Origin: Heterodera schachtii
Lineage: Eukaryota > Nematoda > Chromadorea > Rhabditida > Heteroderidae
Length of the DNA stretch: 64,000 nucleotides
Assembly (NCBI GenBank): GCA_023374025.1
Contig: SIJG01000009.1
Span: 464,026 to 528,025, forward strand
Reading direction: 5' to 3'
The notes below the pieces were generated by a model. That model searched no databases. It saw only the letters and a list, made by a program, of their open reading frames with translations, and was not told the DNA's origin. The position numbers and the translations under genes were made by a program. Positions 33,387-42,200 of this stretch are shown here, piece after piece. Position 1 is the stretch's first letter. Every line of letters starts with the position of its first letter.

Positions 33387-33638
33387 TTTTTGGCACACCA
33401 CGCACAGAGAAAGAGGCCCCAAGATAAAGTATGGAACCAATGCTTTTTCTCTCCGAATCTGGAAGAAATTAACTTAAAAAAGTATGAATACTTCACACGG
33501 GGTGCCCAATTTGACAAAGTTTTGTTGGCATTTTAAAAACTCAAAATTTTTGTACTTTTTTATTTCATAACAAAATGCCAAATTTAAAAATTCAGTAAAA
33601 TCAACAAATTTTCCTACAGCAGTAGAAAATTATATCGG

Positions 33639-34141
33639 CTAGAGACCGGAAAATGCAAATGTCTCCTTTTAGACTCGATTTTAATTTTTCTGGACAGGGC
33701 TAAGCATTTTTAGCAAATAATTCAAGTATTAGTTAAAACTTTTTTCAAACTTGATCAAATTTTTTGAAACTAAGTGGGTGGATAGAGAATTCTAAGGGCT
33801 ATGAATGGTACAAAGAAATGTTTAATTTGGTTGAGTTATCAAAAATTAAGACAATTTTTTGTCGAAAAATAGTACGAATTCCAAAAATTGGTAGTTTTAT
33901 TTAATTCAGAAAAACGATTGGGGTAATAAAAATTCGGTAGTCGGGCCAAAACGAGTTGGATTTTTACTATTTCATGCTTAATTTCATGGGGGGGGGGGCA
34001 CTTCTAGTTCTAAAATTTTATAAGCCCAGAAATGGTCCAAGCAATTTAAAAACCTTGACTTATTTTGGAAGCCTGAACCATAAACCGTTGCTTTCGAAAA
34101 TTTCACTCGAATCCGACTGATTTGAAAATCTCGGTCTCTAC
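33639..34141. mobile_element. Probable inverted-repeat element with TAGAGACCG ends
   Basis: TAGAGACCGGAAAATG on the left and CTCGGTCTCTA on the right are inverted. The interior contains the recurrent CATTCATAGCCCT core (on the minus strand, near 33790-33815) and a G run at 33989. I do not see a convincing target duplication, so the limits may be eroded. Confidence 0.5.
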
Positions 34142-34220
34142 AATTTAAATATAATGCAAAACATTTTAACAAACGCTATTTTACTAAAGAAGTTTTTATA
34201 TGAAAGACATCAAAAGTTGA

Positions 34221-35033
34221 TCATTTAAAATCTAAATCAATTTTAAACAGCGAGCTCATCAGTGATGATTCGTTCTTCTCATCTTTTGGAATAAACGGGG
34301 TGCAGAATCTGCCCTCGCCTCCAATTCGCAGTTGCATATTGTCGAGGTCAATGTTAGCGTTCAAATTAAGCATGATGTTGAGCCCAAATCTTAATTAACC
34401 CAATCAGTGATGAGTAAAACAATGGAAAAAGTAAAAGAGCTTACAGCTCATGATTTTTTGGGCCATTTTGTTTAGGATCACCCAACACGCCAAAATGAAA
34501 CGCGAACGGCTCAACAGGACCGATTTTGATTTCGGCATTCTCAAGCCTTGAAATTTTAAATAGTGTATATTTGAGACACGGTGTTTTGTTATTACATTCC
34601 ATTGGTACGCCTCACCGTTCCCTCAAAGCTTTCCACGTTGTTTCTGCATGAAACACGGCACCTTCACGCGCGACCCGGCCAGTTCGCTCCCAGAATTCGC
34701 CGGAAAGGAATGACGAGTGCACAGCTATAAACAGTTTCATCAGCATTTGCTTTTAATTAACACATTTTGCAAGCAGGGGTCGCTCACCGTTTAAGCGATA
34801 ATACAATCAATAAAATAAGGCTTCAGATTAATTAATTTTAATCAGAATGAAATATGATTTCTTATGTTCAATGAAGTGAGCAACCCCGCCTCTAAAATAG
34901 CAACTATAATTTACCACAGTCAATTTGGCTGAGCGTTGGCGTGCCGTTTATTCGACCAAAAATATAGAAATCTGTCGAACAATCCCTGTTGTATCTCGGC
35001 GAAATTGGGCGATACCGTCCGGCGTCGCACCGT
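34221..35033 (-). CDS. Retropepsin-like aspartic protease gene (intron-containing)
   Basis: Four phase-compatible exons: up to 35033-34915, 34724-34616, 34546-34445, 34389-34221. Joined, they give FGRINGTPTLSQIDCGAVHS running into SFLSGEFWERTG: an Asp-Cys-Gly-Ala active site, with the codon for Ala split by the intron. Next come an IKIGPVEPFAFHF strand, and then LFGLNIMLNLNANIDL and QLRIGGEG, the usual C-terminal part of single-domain A2 proteases (retroelement proteases and Ddi1-like enzymes). No reverse transcriptase follows; the frame ends with a stop 40 residues later. The 5' end is not defined because no clear acceptor or start codon precedes 35033. The four introns argue for a host gene, perhaps domesticated from a retroelement. 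Cys replaces the usual Ser/Thr in the D-(S/T)-G triad. Confidence 0.7.
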
Positions 35034-35712
35034 CAAAATTTTAAAAGTTGACAGCAAAAATAAATTAGCAGCCATAAAGGAATTTTGTTTTTACTAAATT
35101 TTTTATGAAAAATTAAAGGATGGAGAAAATGAAGGAAGAGGGAAGGACGGGGGGAAGTTATGTCACTGACGAAAAAATATGGAAACAGCAAAATAATTGA
35201 AAATAATATACTGTCGAATCGTTTCTGACGAAATTGGACACTGACGACGAATTTCTCGAAAATTTAAATTTTCTTATTTTTTTTGTAAATGTTACTACCT
35301 AATTTGTAAGGCATTGATTCGATGTCAGATATGAATTTTATGAAATCCAAATCCACTTCCGAATCAACTTATGTTTACCATACATACATATTGCTGTACA
35401 AAAAGTTTATATTTTGTAAAAAAATGAAATTTAAAATTTTCAAAAATATTCGGATCCGGGTTCGGGCTTCTTCGTGCTTAGCACCCCGGATTACCCCTAA
35501 AATAATTTTCTCTAATTAAAAAAAAATATTTTTCGGGACCAATCTTGGACGATAAAAAAGCGGCATTGACATAATGCCATAAAATTTCAAAAACAGCGAA
35601 TAATTTCCACGAACAAACAAAAAAAAGAAGCAAATATCAAAAATCTGAATAAGAGCGACGATAGGACTGACAATTTTGTGTAAATACGTATTTTTTTCCT
35701 GGCTTCTCCATG
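35034..35712. other. AT-rich interval, no gene seen
   Basis: Between the retropepsin gene and the hAT element. One short GGATCCGGGTTCGGGCTTC stretch recalls the GGTCGAAATGG mosaic family, and 35690-35712 belongs to the dispersed repeat into which the hAT inserted. No supported coding region. Confidence 0.5.
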
Positions 35713-35720
35713 CTATAAAT

Positions 35721-37082
35721 CAGGGCTACCATTTGTCCTTATTTGTAAGATTTGTCCTTATTTTTAGGATTCAAATCTTACAAATTTTAAATGTTCTTAT
35801 TTGTAAGATTTGTCCTTATTTAAGCTCTTGGTCCTTGTTTTAGTCTTATTTTTTGGATTCAGAGAGAAATTTAGAGATTAAATGATAATTTTTGAAAGAA
35901 ATATTTTTTGAAGCGAATTAATATTCAAAATCTTAACAAGATTCAGTTAAATATTCAAATGTTTCTCTCGGCGGTACACTTATTTAGGCAAATTATCTCA
36001 CACTGACCGCACATGGACCGACTAGATGGACGACTCTTTCTAAAATTGTCGACAAAATTGTCCATTTTTGGGAAATTTTGGAGAATTTTTTCAGCGGAGA
36101 TGGTCCATTGGTTCTGCAAAATTTTTTCAACTCGAAAATTGCAAAAGTAGTACTTCATTTTTTGAGCCATATTTTGCCAATTTTCAATTCAACAATCGAT
36201 GTTTTACAGGTTAACTGAATATTGAAGAAAATGGTTTTTTATTTTTTAGAGGTCAAATGCCATACTCCCTGAATTGCTTCAAGAAATGAACAAATTCAAG
36301 ATTCAAGTGCAAAATAAAAGAACGTAAAGAAAAACAATTTTACGGAATCTTAACGGGGCAATTGATGAGAAAAACAGCACGACAAAATTTTTTTAGAATT
36401 TCCTTCAGACAACCCTCGACTAAATTGACAAATGGTTCCGGTTGGAGCGTTTCCCCAAGTCTATCAGTTGGGTTGGATTAGAAGAGAATGAGGTGCGGCA
36501 CGCGGATGTATTAGAATTGGCTAGCGAAATTGCTCCAGAATTGGAAGACAAGTTATTTGACGAAATAACGGACCTCAACATAATTTTAGCCGAACTTCCC
36601 AATTTTCTTGGAATTTCAATCGAAGAGAAATGGAAGCGAGTTTTCAGGGTGAATGGCAATTTTTTGTTAGAATATTTTTGAAATTTTTTAGGCTCAACTT
36701 CCGAATTTGTATGTGCTCATTAGCAAAGTGTTCGCCATCCCACTCTCCAATGCATTTGTAGAACGTGTTTTTTCACTTTGCGGTGCGCAATGGACTGATA
36801 CGAGAAATTCGCTTGAAGTAGAAACCGTAAAAAGTCTGGTGCAAGTAAAAGTGAATTTTGACCAAAATTGTTCGGAAATGTATAAATTTCTCATTTCTAA
36901 CCGGAATTGCTCAGAAAAATAGTTGGCGGCGAGAAATATGTTGCTAATGCTTGATTTTGTTGAATAAAAATGCGATTTGAATTTTGGAAGCATGTTTTAA
37001 AAAATGTCCTTATTTTTGACCCTAAAATCTTATTTTTGACCAGCGATGTTCTTATTTCGGGAAATTTTCAATGGTAGCCCTG
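35721..37082 (+). mobile_element. hAT element with 8-bp target duplication
   Basis: Ends CAGGGCTACCATT and AATGGTAGCCCTG, flanked by CTATAAAT at 35713-35720 and 37083-37090. Subterminal arrays of GTCCTTATTTGTAAGATTT units stand on the left and matching ATGTCCTTATTTTTGACC units on the right. It encodes only the C-terminal end of a transposase. Confidence 0.93.
36427..36922 (+). pseudogene. hAT transposase C-terminal (dimerisation) fragment
   Basis: Two exons, 36427-36648 and 36692-36922, in phase. The second encodes LPNLYVLISKVFAIPLSNAF and VERVFSLCGAQWTDTRNSL, the conserved hAT C-terminal dimerisation motif (P-x(2-4)-S-x-x-ERxFS). An in-frame TAA just upstream of 36427 and the absence of the DDE core and BED finger show internal deletion. 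The element is therefore non-autonomous but keeps the part that could dimerise with intact transposase. Confidence 0.85.
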
Positions 37083-37669
37083 CTATAAATAGTAGGAAAA
37101 ACACTTTCTTTTTTTGTGTTTGCGAACAAAAGTTGTGACTTTTATTTACATATTTTGGAGTTAAAAACAAGGTATAACTGTGGGTCCGGCGGTGCCGATA
37201 GACGCCGCTTGGAAAGATTTTTTTGAAATGTAAGAAATATGATAAGAAAAATTGCAAAAATTAAAAAATTTTCCATTTTTTTCAAAAATTACTGAAAAAG
37301 GCATCAAAATTGCAAAAAAGGCAACAAAAAGTTCAAGCTAGAAGCTTCAAACCAAATTAAAAACTCGTTTTTCGTGCGTATTAGGCCATAACAAGTTAGC
37401 AAAAAAAAAAAAAAGAAAAAAAAGCCATATGCCTCAAGATCCGGGCTCTATTAATGATGAAGAGATAGTACATAAAATTGGGAGAAGATAAAAAGGAAAA
37501 GTAACAGAACGCCAATTATTTTCTATATTATCCATAAAAATATTTTTTTGCCGTTTTTTTTTTCTTTTTTACCGTCCATGCAATGTTCTTTACCATTGCA
37601 AAAGGCATAGAAAGGAATGATTAAAAAGGCACAAAAATGGAAAAATTTACAATTCTTTTTTTTTTTGCA

Positions 37670-38157
37670 GAAATTCGTTTTCCTATTTTCGAATTGTTTT
37701 TGCGTATTTTTCAATTCCCTTTCGCGACTTTTAAAATTGTTCTGCTTTCGATTTGCCTCTCATTATTAAAGACCGTTTCCGACGAAATTTTTCTGCTCAT
37801 TGGGACACCAACCAATTGGAATTCGGCAATTTGTGCAAAGAGCCCCAAAAATGAACCGACGGTTAGGCATTTTAAAAATTACAAAATTTCTATTTACCCC
37901 AAATTACTTTTCCACATTTTCAGTTGGGTTTGTAATGATGTTTGATGGGCTTCGCCCCGTTTTGATGTTTTGGTGGACAAACATTTCGGAGGCAAAAGCG
38001 AATTGTCACTATGGAGACTAATCGAAATTCACAAGGACAGTGTCGCAGCAGTGCCAAAATTATCTGTGCTTTTTGATGGCTTTTTTGTGGAATTTGCGTT
38101 GCCCGACCGTCCGCTGCCAAACAAAATTCGCTTTAATTACCTTCGGATTGAGTAATT
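37670..38157 (+). pseudogene. Fragment of an expanded cyst-nematode gene family (tentative)
   Basis: The last segment encodes FDVLVDKHFGGKSELSLWRL, then FFVEFALPDRPLPNKIRFNY and a stop. This wording (FDxLVDxHF ... LPDxPLPxKIxF) resembles, from memory, a large F-box-associated family annotated in Globodera; I could not verify that. An upstream exon-like stretch from 37670 (IFELFLRIFQFPFATFKIVL) ends near a GTTAGGC donor at 37862, and an acceptor TTTTCAG lies at 37922. The two halves around 37960 are in different frames, so a one-base lesion or an unseen intron must be assumed. Low confidence. Confidence 0.35.
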
Positions 38158-38296
38158 AAACATTTCTACATGCCAGTTTACGTTAATTGAGCCGGCACGT
38201 TTAGGCCCCAGCATGCTTTAAAATTTTTTGTACATTTAATTCAGTCTATTAGTAAGAAAAATGTAACAAAATAATTAAATTAAAATTTTTAGGAAA

Positions 38297-38518
38297 ATGG
38301 GATTTTTTCATTTAATTTTTGTTTTAATATTGATATTCAATTCTTTAAATAACAATTTATCAATTAATCGTTTCTGTAATACATACCTTAAGAAAAGGGG
38401 AAAACATTCGGCCAAAAATTGGTATAAAATTGAAAGAAAAATTGCAAGAAAATTAGGAGTTTTAAGATGGATAATTTACAAATGGAAAAAAGAATTTAAT
38501 TTAAAGAAAAACTAAAAG
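38297..38518 (+). CDS. Small protein: signal-like N-terminus and HTH-like tail
   Basis: A 72-residue frame in AT-rich DNA. It starts MGFFHLIFVLILIFNSLNNN, a hydrophobic segment that could be a signal peptide or membrane anchor. The rest is Lys-rich, with KIARKLGVLRWIIYKWKKEF, which resembles a helix-turn-helix of transposase type (ARKLGVxxxTIYKWKK). The sequence could continue past the stop in other frames, since the following 60 bp stay Lys/Glu-rich. I do not recognise the family. It may be a remnant of a repeat-encoded protein or a secreted peptide gene; composition alone could also produce it. Confidence 0.35.
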
Positions 38519-38599
38519 AAATCAAAAGAATTATTATGAAAATAAAAAGAGGGAATTTATTGAACAAATTATGAGATTAAAAGAATTTCTAAAGGGATG

Positions 38600-38740
38600 T
38601 GCGGGAAATGATTTTACCGGGAATCGAGACCGAGAAATGACCCCGAGAAACGAGACCGAGCCAAAAACCCGAGAAATTTATCGAGTCGAAAACTGAGAAA
38701 TCGTAATTAATTAAATGAAACTTCTCGCCCAACCCCACAC
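38600..38740. repeat. CGAGAAA/CGAGACC short repeat patch
   Basis: About eight irregular copies of CGAGACC(GA) or CGAGAAAT within 100 bp, ending near a TAATTAATTAA tract. A possible single subterminal array; no inverted partner was found nearby. Confidence 0.5.
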
Positions 38741-39273
38741 GGACATTCGATGAAGTGCACGGAGAGGTAATTTATCCAGGGCCCCTATCTTGGCTTATTC
38801 CTCCTTTCCCACAAATCCAATCCTGTTTTCCCTCCTCCCTTCATCATCGCAGTTTTAAAGTCCCTAGTCAGCGCTTTTTCCTTGCATTCTGTATGCTAAT
38901 TGTGCTTATTAATGGGTGTATTGTATAAAAGAAATTTATGAAAGAAAATTGAATCCCTGAAATTAATTTTTCCGAAAATTCACTTCTTTAATTTTTTTTA
39001 TTGATTTATAATAAATGTAATTTCCATGGATTTCTTCATTTTAAATTAGGTTTAACAAAAAAAAATTAAAGAAATAAAATAAATTATTGAAAAATATATA
39101 ATTAAATGGGAATTTAATGAGGAATTAGTAATTTAAATGTAACCATAAAAAAATTTCGGAGCGGGAAATTTTAAGGATTTTTTTTGCTCTTCGAACCAAA
39201 AATTTTTTCTGCAATGCTATTTTTTAAATTTCAGCGCTTGAGCAAAAAAAAAAACGACAAAAATTTGTGTCCT

Positions 39274-42200
39274 TCACTGCTGTGGGCCAACCGCAGAAGA
39301 ATGCACGCAAATTAATTTGAAGAAAAATGCTAATTCCTTTTGAAATGCCGTGCGATATTCGGAACTGAAACAACAAATAAAATAACAATTATATAATAAA
39401 AATTTGGAACATTGCCTCGTCAAATACAAAATTGGGCCACATGAAGCGGCACTTAAGTGCAACAAAATGCCACAAATTTGGTTTACATTCCATAAAATGG
39501 ACGAATTGCTGTCACTGTACAATGCTTTCATTATGATCATACAGAATATTGCAGTGACATAACCTCCAAAATTGAAAAAAATAATTGTGCAAAGGGAGCG
39601 GAATATTCTTTTGTTGAATTGTGCCGCATTTGAATTTGATGGCACTGAAAACGGCACAAACAAAATAACATTAAATTAATTTTAAAAAAAACAAGGGCCC
39701 GGCAAGGGACTGGATCCCGCGTTGGATATTGCAGTCTCCCAGCCCGCAAATGTGGGATTAACCCCTCGGGATCCCGTTGCGAAAAATTTTTGTGAGTTCC
39801 AATCCCGCAGCGGCATCCGCAAATTTGAAACTCCCGTGCTCTAACAATAAACTTATTTTTATTAAATATATTTATTTACAATTTTAACTTTGAAAATGGA
39901 TTATTTTTGTCGTAAAAAATACCTTTCCGAGACTGAATTATCACTGCAATTAATGCATAAATAATTACTATTGACACCATAATAATTGCGGTTTCGAACA
40001 AAAAAGCTAAGCAGACATTCTATAATATATTTAATATTTTAATTAATTTATTTTTTTTAAAACACTGACTGAGTCAAAAATGATGCCAATTAAGATGCAA
40101 AATCTAAATTCAATTTCCCGCCGCAGACCCTCCGTCACTACCCCCCCAATTAACTCCAAAAAACAGCGAATTGTGCACCAATTGGACAATGCCGCCTCAG
40201 CAATTGAACAATTCCACATGGAGCATCTTACCGATGCGCCTCCATGGGCGTCCGCAATGTTGGGACTGGTGAACCAAATGGTTGGAATGTGCCGCGAGCT
40301 GATCTCCATGGTACGCGAACAGGACGGAGGAAGCAACCCGAACAGTGTCTTCGACGAGGAACGACGACTGCACAGCGTCGTCATCGCGCAATTGCCGGAA
40401 AGCAACAGCCAAACGCCAACTCAACGTGCAACCGAAGACTTGGCGAATGTCAAAGAACTGATGGACCATTGTGACATCGAATGCCTGCCGACCCAAGTGT
40501 ACAGAATGGGCAAAAAACAAGCTGACGGACGTCCAAGGTTGCTCAAAGTTGAACTCCCGACCAAATTCCATACCAATTTGTTTTTGCGCAACAAAAACAA
40601 AATCAAAAATTTTAACAAATTTTGCAAAGTTTTGTTGCGCCCCTCCCTATCTAAAAGTGATCTCATTGACCGTGCCCGACTCATTTCACTGTGTAAATCT
40701 CAACGTGAAAATGACCCATCCTGTGATTATATTGTCTATGCGGGGCATGTGCTTGCCCGCGATGATATTCCCGCCTTTAAATCTGACCTCAATTTTAAAT
40801 GTATTTGTCATAACAAATCTTAATGTGTTTTGGGTGACCACTCACGAGGCAATAACCTTAATTTAGCTCTTTTACAAACTAAATATAGAAAATTTGAACA
40901 CCCCATAGAAAATTCGAAAACTTTACTAAATAAAAAACAAAATTTTTTATACTCAACATTTATCAATATGCGATCCCTAAATAATAAGCTTAATGAATTT
41001 ACTGCGATTATAGCCCTAAAAGATTTTGAATTAGTTTTTGTAACTGAAACGTGGGCAAAAGAAAAAATACCTTTCCAACCATTTATTACTAACAATTACA
41101 AAATATATGAAGCTAGCAGAAGCGGAAAAAATGGTGGTGGAGTAATGATTTTGACAAAAACGAGCGTAAATTCTTTTTCTGTTTTGTCCTGCTCTAAATT
41201 CAATTGCGAAATACAAATTATTCAGATAAATGGAGCAAAAAAATTAAGAATAGCATTACTTTACAGACCACCGAACACTTCTGCTAATTTCACAAAAAAG
41301 ATTCTGAACCTCATTGGTAACTATTTTGAAGAAAATTTTATATTAATGGGAGACTTTAACCTAAATGCAAAGGACATAACTTGGACCAGTGGAACGCCTT
41401 ATGCTAAGTCGGAAAAAGGAAATATTTTTTGTGAATTTTTTAATAAGTATGGCTTATTCCTTATGACTAATGGACCCACTCGTGGTAGTGCTTGGCTTGA
41501 TCTGATTCTCTCCTCTAAACCTGATTTTGTTAATAATGTTTTAATTGAGGATATTTTTAGTTCTGATCATCTTTCCACTAATTTTTCATTATCATTTCCT
41601 CAGAATAAGAGTAAGGCAAATACATTTACAGTACGCAATTATAATTCTACAAAACTTAATCTACTAAATTTAAACTTATCTTCAATTTTACCCTACAAAT
41701 TACTACAAAAATTTACCATTGAAGATAAGTTTAATCATTTTTACCTTCTTTTTAGAGAATATGTAGAATTATACTTGCCTAAAATCACTGTCGGTCAAAA
41801 ATCCAGAAAGCCTAACTACCCATTGAGTCTTAAACTGTCAATTAAGGAAAAAGCCAGACTTTATAAACTACAAAAAATAAACCGTGATAAATATAGGCAT
41901 TTGTATGATAGCATTTCATTACATATAAAAATTCAAATAAATAACTTTGTTACTAAAAATGAAAATAATTTTCTGAATAAAGGAAAAAATGCTATCTACA
42001 AATATATAAATAAATTTACAAAAAATTTTGAACAAATCCACTCTCTTAGTTACGAGAACCAAATTATTTTTGATGATTATTTAAAAGCACAAACTTTTGC
42101 AAAAATTTTCCAAGAATCCTTTTCAAATTCAGATGTTCCACAAATTAGCAGTTGTCCTTCCAATCCCAATGGACCATCTATTTCTGATGTTGAATTTAAT

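Noticed and set aside
33111..33440. Plus-strand frames across mtm-9 exon 1
   Set aside because: Shadows of the conserved minus-strand PH-GRAM exon; no homology or splice support on the plus strand.
39537..39749. 70-residue frame identical at 39537-39749 and 43815-44027
   Set aside because: It combines part of GPCR exon 6 in a wrong frame with the intronic MITE; identical only because of the 554-bp duplication.
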